This document shows, piece by piece, positions 7,834-15,611 of a DNA stretch of 36,389 nucleotides; within the stretch, counting starts at the first letter, position 1, and each line of letters starts with the position of its first letter. The notes below the pieces were generated by a model. It made no database searches. It had not been told where the DNA came from and worked only from the letters and a program-made list of their open reading frames with translations. The stretch is from Candidatus Bathyarchaeota archaeon (GTDB lineage: Archaea; Thermoproteota; Bathyarchaeia; TCS64). The position numbers were made by a program, and so were the translations under genes. Location: NCBI GenBank assembly GCA_026014815.1, contig JAOZHP010000035.1, positions 1 to 36,389 of the forward strand. The letters are read 5' to 3'.

Positions 7834-8994
7834 CTAAGCAGAGTCAATTACAGTGATTTTGCCTGCGGTCTCTTTGCAGAGGTTAACTAAGTCGAGTTTC
7901 TCCTCTAGCTCTGTGATGATGTTTAATCTGGATCGTGTAGCCGGAGAATCGGGGACGCATTTACATCCCTCGACCTTCCGCGCTGTGATACTATAAGTGC
8001 CAACGCGTCTCGCAATATCCTCGATCTCTACTTTATCGAGACCGACTAGCGGCCTGAGAACAGGCATGGTAGCTACTCTGTCTATGACATGCATGTTGTT
8101 CAGAGTCTGGCTGGCTACTTGACCAAGACTCTCCCCCGTGATTATTGCCTCGGCTTTGTTGTCTTCCGCGAAGAACTCAGCCATCCTGTACATGCTTCGT
8201 TTGCAAAGGACACAGGTGAACCGAGGTTCAGGGCTTTCCATTATCCGCTCCATGATTGGACCCATAGGTGCCGCGTATAGGTGAAACTTTTTGACTGGCG
8301 CGTACCTAGCGATGGCTTGGAACGCTTTCTTGGCTCGCTCGACGTAGCTGTCGCCTACGTATGGTCGTTGGTCCATGAAGAGAGGCATGACTCCCACGCC
8401 TCGTTTCATCATGAGCCACATAGCTGTTGGGCTGTCTATGCCTCCACTGAAGAGGCTTACAGCGGTTCCTTGGCTTCCATAGGGTAACCCTTTGACTCCA
8501 TGCACTATCTGTGAGTATATGTATGATGCTTTGTCTCTGACCTCGACGTAGAGTGTCACGTCCGGTGCGTCTAGGTGGACATGGACGCCTTTGTCTTTTA
8601 ACGCCTCAAGAACCTTGCTTCCTGCCTCAATGGCCACATCTCTGCTGTTGAATGGGTGGTTTCCCACCACTTTTGGTCTTACCGCGAATCCTTCGCCTGG
8701 TTTTATGGTTTTCTTTGCCTCATCAACGATTGTGGTCACAACGTCTTCAAGATCTATTGTAGTCTTTGTGCTTGGCATGGCTGCTACTACGCCGAATACT
8801 TTACTAACGGTCTCGGCTGCCTCCGGGGGTGCTCCTTCGACGTATATGCGTCCGTACTCTCTGGTTACTTCGGTGCCTGTGAATCCATCTCTTTTTAAGC
8901 TGAACTGGATCTGTTGAGCCAGCTGTTTTTCCAGTGTGTTGCGGACATATCTGCTTTTGAGGGCGATCTCGCTGTATGATGCTAGGATTGTCAA
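7834..8994 (-). CDS. thiI: tRNA 4-thiouridine synthetase ThiI (rhodanese-less)
   Basis: 386 residues: an N-terminal ferredoxin-like/THUMP region (EIALKSRYVR from residue 10; DVTLYVEVRDKASYIY near 145-160) and a PP-loop ATPase domain with SGGIDS (183-188). ThiI adenylates U8 of tRNA for sulfur insertion and in some organisms also serves thiamine synthesis. There is no C-terminal rhodanese domain. Instead C261-x-x-C264 and a C344-K-C346 pair are present; in methanogen ThiI such cysteines bind an Fe-S cluster that replaces the rhodanese, so the same chemistry is likely here. The start codon is TTG with no Shine-Dalgarno; homology (SYSEIALKS) supports a start at or near it. Confidence 0.9.
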   Translation of the reverse strand: MTILASYSEIALKSRYVRNTLEKQLAQQIQFSLKRDGFTGTEVTREYGRIYVEGAPPEAAETVSKVFGVVAAMPSTKTTIDLEDVVTTIVDEAKKTIKPGEGFAVRPKVVGNHPFNSRDVAIEAGSKVLEALKDKGVHVHLDAPDVTLYVEVRDKASYIYSQIVHGVKGLPYGSQGTAVSLFSGGIDSPTAMWLMMKRGVGVMPLFMDQRPYVGDSYVERAKKAFQAIARYAPVKKFHLYAAPMGPIMERIMESPEPRFTCVLCKRSMYRMAEFFAEDNKAEAIITGESLGQVASQTLNNMHVIDRVATMPVLRPLVGLDKVEIEDIARRVGTYSITARKVEGCKCVPDSPATRSRLNIITELEEKLDLVNLCKETAGKITVIDSA

Positions 8995-9042
8995 AGTAAT
9001 GATACTTATAAAACGGTGTTTTTTAAGAGTAGAGGAAAAAAA

Positions 9043-9210
9043 CTACTCTGGGGCTAAGAATCTTGCCAAGACCTTCATGGTTAATGGGCTCATTTTCGCT
9101 TCCTTGTCTTCCGCTGCTTTCCTGTGGTCCCAGGAATAGGATCTGACGCGTACTATGAACTCGTCTACAAGTTTGATAACCATTGGGAGGCGTTTCGGAT
9201 CATTGAGCAT
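9043..9210 (-). CDS. Small ORF, 55 aa, upstream of thiI
   Basis: An ATG at 9208-9210 opens a frame of 55 codons ending in TAG at 9043-9045. The product starts MLNDPKRLPMVIKLVDEF and ends SPLTMKVLARFLAPE. It is amphipathic-helical and highly charged, with residue usage like a real protein. It lies 48 nt upstream of thiI in the same direction. A TATA-like TTATAAG lies at about 9225-9231, too close for the first ATG, so the second ATG (residue 10, at 9181-9183) may be the true start. No family is recognised. Confidence 0.45.
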   Translation of the reverse strand: MLNDPKRLPMVIKLVDEFIVRVRSYSWDHRKAAEDKEAKMSPLTMKVLARFLAPE

Positions 9211-9300
9211 GAAGTCTGAGGCTTCCTCTTATAACCATCCTCGTAAGGACTTATCATTGGGTAACATATCCCCTGCGGTCTGTCATTTCGGGTTTTCAGC

Positions 9301-9308
9301 ATATAAAG
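9301..9308 (+). promoter_or_regulatory. TATA box for hsp20
   Basis: ATATAAAG would place the transcript start near 9330 and give an hsp20 leader of about 70 nt. That is longer than most leaders here and includes the GGTGA at 9393-9397 that positions the TTG start. Confidence 0.45.
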
Positions 9309-9403
9309 AAAATTGAGGACAGATACAGTATAGAGATAGTCAAATGGTGTGCAATGATCAAGGTTATATCAGATGTTTTCTTTACGAAAAATGGTGAGCC
9401 TCG

Positions 9404-9991
9404 TTGAGCTTTTGGGATGAATGGTTCAAGAGATACGGAAAGCGTTCCTCCATCTTCGGTGATTTTGAACGTTTCATGGAGGAGATGGAGAAGGAGATGG
9501 CTGAGGCATTCAAGAGCATGGAAGGAAGAATGCCTAGGGAGATGTACAGGGAACGAAGGCTGCCGGATGGCTCGATTCGCCGCGAGTATGGACCCTTCGT
9601 ATATGGTTACAGCGTGAAGATCGGTCCAGACGGTAAACCCATCATACGTGAGTTCGGTAACATGAAGCCTGGGTTGAAGGGAGAGAAAGGTGCGTCCCTC
9701 AACCTTCAGGACCGTAGGGAGCCGCTTGTTGACCTGATTGAGGATAATGGTACCATCAAGGTGCTCGCGGAGCTTCCAGGGGTCGAGAAGGATGATATAA
9801 AGCTATCCGCTACGTCTAGGGGACTGACGATCAACGTCGAGAACGTGGATCGTAGATACTTTAAGGAGTTGGAGTTCCCCGTGGAGGTGGATGAGTCCAC
9901 GGCTCGCAGCAGTTACAGGAACGGTGTTCTGGAGATCTTGTTCAGTAAAAGAAGTAGAGATAACAGGGGCAAAGAGATCAAGGTGGAGTAG
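9404..9991 (+). CDS. Hsp20/alpha-crystallin family small heat-shock protein
   Basis: 195 residues. The start is TTG at 9404, chosen because GGTGA lies 6 nt upstream and no in-frame ATG fits. The N-terminal ~100 residues are helical and charged (FERFMEEMEKEMAEAFKSMEG), followed by a Gly/Pro-rich linker. The alpha-crystallin domain begins near EPLVDLIEDNGTIKVLAELPGVEKDDIKL and ends in the GVLEILFSKR strand, which carries the A/G-x-L-type motif typical of the family. The N-terminal arm is longer than in minimal archaeal Hsp20 and includes a YGPFVYGYSVKIGPDGKP segment seen in archaeal Hsp20 relatives. The role is an ATP-independent holdase against protein aggregation. Confidence 0.85.
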   Translation: MSFWDEWFKRYGKRSSIFGDFERFMEEMEKEMAEAFKSMEGRMPREMYRERRLPDGSIRREYGPFVYGYSVKIGPDGKPIIREFGNMKPGLKGEKGASLNLQDRREPLVDLIEDNGTIKVLAELPGVEKDDIKLSATSRGLTINVENVDRRYFKELEFPVEVDESTARSSYRNGVLEILFSKRSRDNRGKEIKVE

Positions 9992-10246
9992 CCTCCATCT
10001 TTTTTCGATAAGGTTTTACAGGCTCCCGTAGAGTTGTCCTTGGCCGATGATGTGAAGGCATTAGATTGATCTTATGATGAATCAGAGTTACGCTGAGGCC
10101 ACTTTTAGTCTTGATTGAGCCGTGATTTTACGCTTACCAGACCGTGTTTTTGCATTGAATGAAATCCATTCTAGGCGATTCTGGGGCTTGTTTTTATTAA
10201 TAGAGGCTGTTTCACGCTGTTGCGTGTTACCCCCCTCCCCCCCCCC
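9992..10246. other. Intergenic region with poly-C tract
   Basis: No credible gene was seen. A T6 run (10000-10005) just after hsp20 fits a terminator. The right end holds an unusual C6-T-C10 homopolymer tract at 10230-10246 that abuts the stop of the VOC remnant. Confidence 0.5.
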
Positions 10247-10440
10247 TTAGATTTTCTCATATACTTCTATGTCATGTCCATATGGGTCAGTGAAATTAAC
10301 TATTGGCTGCCGGGGCCGTGAATATTCTCACAGTAATTCACTTTCATCTCGTCTAGTTTAGATATGAAACCGTGGTAATCGCTTTTATTGACGCCAAAGA
10401 GATTAGATTCCCGGAGCCAGATACCCCTATGCCTCCTTTC
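10247..10440 (-). pseudogene. VOC (glyoxalase-fold) gene remnant, truncated and frameshifted
   Basis: On the minus strand a frame gives RGIWLRESNLFGV, DYHGFISKLDEMKV and NYCENIHG. A frame change in the GGCCCCGG run (about 10305-10313) then gives PIVNFTDPYGHDIEVYEKI and TAA at 10247-10249. The ending D-P-x-G-x-x-I-E-V-Y is characteristic of the vicinal-oxygen-chelate (glyoxalase/bleomycin resistance) superfamily, with the metal-ligand Glu in IEVYE. Only the C-terminal half, about 60 residues, remains and there is no start codon. The first part is in the same frame as the upstream Fe-S gene, directly after its TAA. A sequencing indel could explain the frameshift but not the missing N-terminal half. 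Confidence 0.6.
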
Positions 10441-11196
10441 TTATTCGGTGGGACGTCCTTCGTACTTGTACCTTAGATCATGACCTATGGGGCAAGCTTT
10501 TTGGCATGTGTTGCACATGAGCCACGTGTTTTCAGTCAGCATAGGGCTGTGCTCAAGGTAGATGTCTTTGTATTCAGGCGATAACCTATCCTCCCACTTC
10601 ATGCCGAGGAGGCACTTGTCGGGGTCCACCTTGTAAGGTGATAATGCTCCAACTGGACAAGCTTTAACGCATTCCTCGCAGTCTCCACACAGGTCCTCAG
10701 TGAAGGGTTCTGTGGGCACTAGCTCCGCGTCAGTAAGTATGCTTCTGAGCCTCATCCATGGGCCATACGTGGGGTTCACAATGAGGCTTTGTTTACCGAA
10801 GTTTCCGAGGCCGCCCAGCTGTGCCATGCGTTTCTTTGAGAGGAGATCAGGTTCTAGCTCTGTTTTGTATCCGAGGCTGTTGAGGTGCCTCATCATTCTC
10901 CGTGCGTAGTAGCGACCTCTCCACTCGTCAGGGTACTCGTGGTGGTCACGTACTTTAATGACCATGTCGAAGAGGCTATCCCAGATACGTATACCTAGGA
11001 TTATCAGAGACTTTGCTCCATCCATGTAATCCCCCGTCTTTTTAGTATCACACATGTAGTCTCTGTGCCCGATGAAGTGGCTAGGTACAGTGTCTAGGGT
11101 CTCCGCTGACACGATGCCCGCGAGGTCGAACCCGTAGTTTATTGCACATTTCTTAATGTCCTCAGTGAAAGCTACGGTTTCTTCCGAGTAACTCAT
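10441..11196 (-). CDS. QueG-like iron-sulfur protein (epoxyqueuosine reductase-related)
   Basis: 251 residues with two ferredoxin-type cysteine sets near the C-terminus: CGDCEECVKACPVGAL, and CNTCQKACPIGHDLRY plus an isolated Cys in DKCLLGMKW. The upstream region (CAINYGFDLAGIVSAE, AKSLIILGIR, GGLGNFGKQSLIVNPTYGPWMRLRSILTD) matches the arrangement of QueG/reductive-dehalogenase-activase-like proteins, where this part contacts the corrinoid or substrate and the clusters deliver electrons. It is shorter than bacterial QueG and lacks its C-terminal HEAT region. The actual substrate is unknown. A TATA box (TTTTATAT, 11221-11228 on the minus strand) stands about 28 nt before the ATG, so the mRNA is probably leaderless. 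Confidence 0.7.
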   Translation of the reverse strand: MSYSEETVAFTEDIKKCAINYGFDLAGIVSAETLDTVPSHFIGHRDYMCDTKKTGDYMDGAKSLIILGIRIWDSLFDMVIKVRDHHEYPDEWRGRYYARRMMRHLNSLGYKTELEPDLLSKKRMAQLGGLGNFGKQSLIVNPTYGPWMRLRSILTDAELVPTEPFTEDLCGDCEECVKACPVGALSPYKVDPDKCLLGMKWEDRLSPEYKDIYLEHSPMLTENTWLMCNTCQKACPIGHDLRYKYEGRPTE

Positions 11197-11239
11197 ATCT
11201 CATAGGAGTGAATGAAAGAGATATAAAATGTGAACCAAT

Positions 11240-12415
11240 CTAGACGTAAGAGAAACTGCCGTAAAGTGATTGAATCTCAAGAGAGTTACCGTCCTTGGAT
11301 GGCTTGCAGCGCCCCACAACCTGCACTCCTAACCCATATTTCTCGCCTATAGAGATAACATCATCTACAGCCTTTGGGTCCACGATAAACTCGTATCCTA
11401 TACCCATGTTAAAGTCCTGGTACATTTCTTTCCATTCGACATGGCTCTCCGACTGAATTAATTTAAAGATTGGGTCAGGTTCAGGAAGTGTATCCTTAAT
11501 GTATCCGACGTTCTTACCGAGGCGTAGGCACTTTGTCTGTCCGCCACCTGTGTTATGAACCATGCCATGGATATGGTCACCCACTTTGTCCAGAACAGAC
11601 TTGGCTATGGGCGCGAAAAGCCGGGTAGGACTCAACAGAGCCTCACCAACAGTCATTCCCAACTCATCAACGGTATCGTCATAACTGAATCTACCCACGT
11701 ATCTACCTCGTGCGGGGTGACTGATCTCAGGGTAGTCCTTCAGGTATTCGGGTTTCATGAGGCTTGTACGTGCCAGAGTGTGGCCGTTACTCATAATTCC
11801 GCTGTTAACACCGTCCTCGAAACGTACCTCACCGCCGCTTCTCAGGCCGACGATAACGTCACCGGGGGTAATCCTATCACCCGTGATGAACTCGTTGAGC
11901 TTGGCGCGGCCAAACATGGTTACACAAACGTCGATTGTTCGTAATAGATCAGGTAGGTCAGCTGTTTCCCCGCCAGCAAACATGAAGGATAGACCTTCCT
12001 CCCTCATTGTTTCGACGCAGCCTCCAAAGCCCTCGGCTAAAGCGTTCAATACTTCAACCCGCTCCATGGTGAGAGTGTTGAAAGCAATATAATCCACGAA
12101 TGTAATTGGTTTGGCTCCTACACAAATCAGGTCATTGAGGTTCATCGCTAACGCGTCCTGCGCGATTCCTCTGAACCATGATGGGTCACCGGTCTCCTTA
12201 TAGTGTAGGTAAGCTTGGATGGGCTTACTCCCAGCCGAGTCGGTGTGTGTCACCAAGCCCATCTTGGGGTCATCGGGGTCCTGCTGTACCACGCAGAAGG
12301 CATTTGGGTAAAGGTTCTCGATTACAGTCTTGAATTTCTCTATGCCCGGCTTCTTGACGTTTACTCCCAGCTCCTCGTACCTTGACACTTTCTTCACCAA
12401 TGTACCTGATTGCAT
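11240..12415 (-). CDS. purM: Phosphoribosylformylglycinamidine cyclo-ligase (AIR synthetase)
   Basis: 391 residues of the PurM fold: THTDSAGSKPIQAYLHYKETGD (metal/ATP-binding Asp), the AQDALAMNLNDLICVGAKP signature, FAGGETADLPDLL (the GGETA motif typical of PurM), then the C-terminal domain with GDVIVGLRSGG, SNGHTLAR and VHNTGGGQTKCLRLG. It catalyses ATP-dependent closure of FGAM to AIR in purine synthesis; AIR is also the pyrimidine precursor for thiamine. It is somewhat longer than typical bacterial PurM. It lies 16 nt downstream of the glycosyltransferase gene and 43 nt upstream of the Fe-S protein gene. No other pur genes are in the window. Confidence 0.85.
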   Translation of the reverse strand: MQSGTLVKKVSRYEELGVNVKKPGIEKFKTVIENLYPNAFCVVQQDPDDPKMGLVTHTDSAGSKPIQAYLHYKETGDPSWFRGIAQDALAMNLNDLICVGAKPITFVDYIAFNTLTMERVEVLNALAEGFGGCVETMREEGLSFMFAGGETADLPDLLRTIDVCVTMFGRAKLNEFITGDRITPGDVIVGLRSGGEVRFEDGVNSGIMSNGHTLARTSLMKPEYLKDYPEISHPARGRYVGRFSYDDTVDELGMTVGEALLSPTRLFAPIAKSVLDKVGDHIHGMVHNTGGGQTKCLRLGKNVGYIKDTLPEPDPIFKLIQSESHVEWKEMYQDFNMGIGYEFIVDPKAVDDVISIGEKYGLGVQVVGRCKPSKDGNSLEIQSLYGSFSYV

Positions 12416-12431
12416 TGTGTCGGCTTATAGG

Positions 12432-13961
12432 CTATTCCCCTTCCCCGAGGATACTCTGTAGCATCGTCTGGTTCACCGAGTAGATGCGAGCATATGATGC
12501 CTCATCCAAGTGGACTAGAAGTCCTGGATAGCTGGAGTCAAGTACATCCCAAACAGACTGTGATCGTTCATTATAGTAAACCCATAAGGTGACATTGTTC
12601 TCGTGGAGCCATCGCGCGTAATCCATTGGCTCAGCTTTCCCGTAGTAATGAGGTGAGTAATGGTTACCTAGTAGATTTTTCGGGTTAATCCCCTCGTTAG
12701 AGACCAGCCAGTAGTTCATTGTGGGGTAGTCACACACGATGGTCCCGTCAATGTAATAGCTCTCCACTAGGTCAGCGGAGATGAAGCTACTTGATGTGTA
12801 TCCCTGATACTCAGAGTAAGCGGGAATGAAGTAGAGAAACGATAAGACGAGTATAGTCAACAGTATTTGCTGTACCCACATTGAGACAGGTTCACCGAGA
12901 TGTTTGGAGGCGTACACGTTCAGGAAATGTACAAACAGAGGAAACCCGAGCGCTGCAATGGGGTTCACCATCCTTAGCATGATAAGCAGATTGAAAGTAT
13001 CAGCGCCGAGATACGTGATGAAAATGGGTGTCAACACCGTCAAGACCGACAGGAAGTAAAGCTGAGGCTGGTACCGTATCCATCTCCGAATAGCCATTAT
13101 CGGGATCATGAGCACCGTAAATAAGCCGCTGAACAGGATCATTAACCCGGTGAGTTTCCTGGGCCATACACTGAGCTTCCAGAGTGCCCAATCAACCATG
13201 AGTGCCATGAAGGGTCTACCCTCATTAACGGGGTCAAAGCCACCGAACACGTTCATCAGGCTCCAGTAAAGGCTGTAGAAAGGGTTACCCGTTTGTGTGA
13301 ACAAATGCACCGCGAATACGCCTGTGCCAATGAGCCACCCGAGGATGTAAGGAAGGCTCTCCGTGTATAGCCTCTCCCTGAGACAGTACCCAAGAATTAT
13401 CATCATTCCCACCGCCATCAACTCGGTTCTGCTCTGCCCAGCTAAAGCCAATAACAACCCTGACCAAAACGGGTGACTTCTTATCAAGTAAAGAGAGGCC
13501 AACAGAAATGTCAACGCCATCGTATCCTGCATCGCCAAAACATCGAAAACTGAAGCAATGGGGAAAAACCCATAGAGTAGCCCAGACATGAAACCTGTGC
13601 GTTCCGAGAAGAAACTTGACGCAAAAAGATAGACAAGCACCGCGTTAAATGAACCGAGCAACAGGTTAATCACTCGCATAGGTAGAATTGACGAGGTATC
13701 GAGGACCCCTAAAACTGCTGCCTGAACTAGGTGAGGCACCACCCCCCACAAGTATTCGCAGCCATTAAGGTCCCAGAGTCTCCACTGACTGAACCCTACC
13801 TTGAGGCTGAGGTAGCTTATCTGCCAATGATGGTAGCTGTCCCAGTTCCAGTCTATAGGGATGTACAACCACACCGTTAGGCGCACCGCTAAGGCGAGAA
13901 AGAAGACTATTAGAGGCTTGTAACGTTTCGGTAATCGGTCCGCCCTATTCCATACCCCCAT
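12432..13961 (-). CDS. GT-C fold membrane glycosyltransferase (PMT/ArnT-like)
   Basis: 509 residues with about ten hydrophobic segments. After the first membrane segment comes IDWNWDSYHHWQ, an acidic luminal loop of the kind that holds the catalytic Asp in GT39/GT83-type enzymes. A second conserved-looking loop is DVLAMQDTMAL, followed by AGQSRTELM. The C-terminal ~110 residues form a soluble extracytoplasmic domain (DGTIVCDYPTMNYWLVSNEG onward). Such enzymes use lipid-linked sugars to modify proteins or lipids outside the cell, which suits an organism with a heavily sequon-decorated surface protein. TTATATATTTTAA (13985-13997) is the promoter, with a nearly leaderless mRNA. Confidence 0.75.
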   Translation of the reverse strand: MGVWNRADRLPKRYKPLIVFFLALAVRLTVWLYIPIDWNWDSYHHWQISYLSLKVGFSQWRLWDLNGCEYLWGVVPHLVQAAVLGVLDTSSILPMRVINLLLGSFNAVLVYLFASSFFSERTGFMSGLLYGFFPIASVFDVLAMQDTMALTFLLASLYLIRSHPFWSGLLLALAGQSRTELMAVGMMIILGYCLRERLYTESLPYILGWLIGTGVFAVHLFTQTGNPFYSLYWSLMNVFGGFDPVNEGRPFMALMVDWALWKLSVWPRKLTGLMILFSGLFTVLMIPIMAIRRWIRYQPQLYFLSVLTVLTPIFITYLGADTFNLLIMLRMVNPIAALGFPLFVHFLNVYASKHLGEPVSMWVQQILLTILVLSFLYFIPAYSEYQGYTSSSFISADLVESYYIDGTIVCDYPTMNYWLVSNEGINPKNLLGNHYSPHYYGKAEPMDYARWLHENNVTLWVYYNERSQSVWDVLDSSYPGLLVHLDEASYARIYSVNQTMLQSILGEGE

Positions 13962-13984
13962 GGATTCACGTATTACCTAAGCAG

Positions 13985-13997
13985 TTATATATTTTAA
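13985..13997 (-). promoter_or_regulatory. TATA box for the glycosyltransferase-purM transcript
   Basis: An AT stretch (minus strand TTAAAATATATAA) centred about 30 nt upstream of the ATG at 13961. The spacing fits a start site a few nucleotides before the codon. Confidence 0.5.
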
Positions 13998-14014
13998 GAA
14001 AAAGTGAAAGAAAA

Positions 14015-14389
14015 CTAAAGGAGAACCTTCAACTCGGGGTCGGTTTTCTGCACCTCCCTGCACGAGTCGATAGTCTCGAATGCTCTTCGGATATGGGGAA
14101 TAGTGATTGAACCGCCGACGATGAGGCTCACGTTCAATGATTCGTATAGCTCCTCGTTCGTTGCACCCAGTTGAATGAGGCGGATAAGGTGATATGTGAC
14201 GCAGTCGTCACACTTCAACACCATGCTTGTGGTGAGACCCATGAACTCCAGTGTCTTCTCATCAAGAGCCCCAGGCTCATAGGCTCTGCCGTCGAGGGCC
14301 CAGAACCGCTTCAATCCTAGGTGACCGCAGTTGGTGATGCGTTCATTCATCTTGTGCCTAAACTGGTTGTATTGTATCAGGTCTTTCAT
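14015..14389 (-). CDS. AhpD/carboxymuconolactone decarboxylase-like protein
   Basis: 124 residues. The helical CMD/AhpD-like fold shows TLEFMGLTTSMVLKCDDCVTYHLIRLIQLGATNEELYESL: a C-x-x-C pair followed by His three residues later, as in AhpD-type peroxidase/disulfide reductants, then the alpha-helical hairpin and a Gly-rich turn (VGGSITIPHIRRA). It may act as an alkylhydroperoxidase-like thiol reductant; no dihydrolipoamide system or AhpC is encoded nearby. A TATA-like CTTATACTT lies at 14411-14419, giving a leaderless mRNA. Confidence 0.75.
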   Translation of the reverse strand: MKDLIQYNQFRHKMNERITNCGHLGLKRFWALDGRAYEPGALDEKTLEFMGLTTSMVLKCDDCVTYHLIRLIQLGATNEELYESLNVSLIVGGSITIPHIRRAFETIDSCREVQKTDPELKVLL

Positions 14390-14568
14390 AGCATACCAAT
14401 TAAGGCTTCAAAAGTATAAGATGTGGCTTCCTATGCTACGGTTTTTATTCCGGATGAAATAATGTAGATTTTTTTTATTTACCCTTGTTTTCAATTAGAC
14501 TTTTATCTTTAGCTGGGTGGACAGAAAATTTCGGTTATCGCGATACTTGTAAGTTGCTCTTGTGAGTT

Positions 14569-15558
14569 CTAGATTTTTTCGATAGCGGCTCTGAGTCTTT
14601 CCTCAATGGAATCTGGATCTTTCATAGCCTCATTCTTTTTTCTATCCTTTTGTGCGATGGAGTCTGCCCGCTTAAGTATCTTTTTGCATCTCTCTGCGGA
14701 GGCAATGTCAATCATCCTTCCGTCGACGTTCACTGACGCTGTGCCTTCCCGTATCCCCTCCTCAAAGGCATCAAGTTCTTTTTTCATCTGCTCCACGGTC
14801 TCAGGGGGTATTGAGAAGCCCTCATTTAGGTATGGGATCGGCGCTGGGTGTATTGACTGTGCTCCCTTGTAACCCAGTTTCCGGCTGTTGACCGCGGCGT
14901 CATAAGCCTTCTCCGGTTCCCGCCAAGTGAACGGCTCGACGCCGATGAGCCCCATAGGCTGGACACCCGCAGCGTATGCGTCCATCAGGACCTTTGATCG
15001 GGCGTACCAGAGCTCCTGTCCCTCTTTTGTTGTCTGAATACCCATCTCTTGTGTCAGATCCTCCGCGCCCACACCGATAGTTACAACTCGTGGATCAGCA
15101 GAAGCAATCTCAAATGCCTTAACTACACCTAAAGCGGTCTCAACGGCTACAGCAATCTGCACAGTCCCTATCTCGATGCCTCTTTTCTTTTCCAAGTCCG
15201 TTATAATTCCGGTTCTGATGGATATCTCCTCAGCTGACTCAACCTTCGGTAATGCTACGCATGTGAGTCCCGGCCATACCGAGGACTCCAGATCCTTGGT
15301 TGCTTGTTTGATGGGGCGGTTGATACGGACCGCGACGTCGCCACCTCCTTTTCCTACTAACGGGATGTATTCTTTGACGAGGGCTCTTGCATCATCTTTC
15401 TCGCTCTGGGGTATAGAGTCTTCAAGGTCCATTATTAGGCAGTCTGCGCCCCTCATGTGTGCTTTCTCCGCGAATCGCCTGATATTAATTGGAAAGATGA
15501 GAATTGAACGTCTGACTAATCTCTTGATGTCATGATAGTGGCTTGTCGTCGAGTTCAT
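14569..15558 (-). CDS. CitE-like / HpcH-HpaI family acyl-CoA lyase
   Basis: About 329 residues. The start at ATG 15558 is preferred over ATG 15600 because a TATA-like AAATAA box at about 15585-15593 would put the transcript start between them. It is a TIM-barrel family member: RRSILIFPIN, GADCLIMDLEDSIPQSEK (the Asp/Glu metal region), AVRINRP with the conserved Arg, LPKVESAEE, AVAVETALGV (metal-binding Glu) and VGAEDLTQEMG. The late GYKGAQSIHPAPI segment is typical of CitE/malyl-CoA lyase-like proteins. Members cleave or form 3-hydroxy-3-carboxyacyl-CoA esters (malyl-CoA, citramalyl-CoA). It follows a CoA-transferase gene, so the pair could activate and then cleave a C4-C5 hydroxy-diacid; the exact acid is not determinable. 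Confidence 0.8.
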   Translation of the reverse strand: MNSTTSHYHDIKRLVRRSILIFPINIRRFAEKAHMRGADCLIMDLEDSIPQSEKDDARALVKEYIPLVGKGGGDVAVRINRPIKQATKDLESSVWPGLTCVALPKVESAEEISIRTGIITDLEKKRGIEIGTVQIAVAVETALGVVKAFEIASADPRVVTIGVGAEDLTQEMGIQTTKEGQELWYARSKVLMDAYAAGVQPMGLIGVEPFTWREPEKAYDAAVNSRKLGYKGAQSIHPAPIPYLNEGFSIPPETVEQMKKELDAFEEGIREGTASVNVDGRMIDIASAERCKKILKRADSIAQKDRKKNEAMKDPDSIEERLRAAIEKI

Positions 15559-15611
15559 GTAAAGAAAACTATAGCATGGCGCATTTATTTTCTTGCCCAA
15601 CGCTGGATAGG

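Noticed and set aside
8936..9139. 67-codon plus-strand ORF overlapping the thiI start
   Set aside because: It runs through the thiI promoter and opposite the better-supported 55-aa ORF, with no ribosome site.
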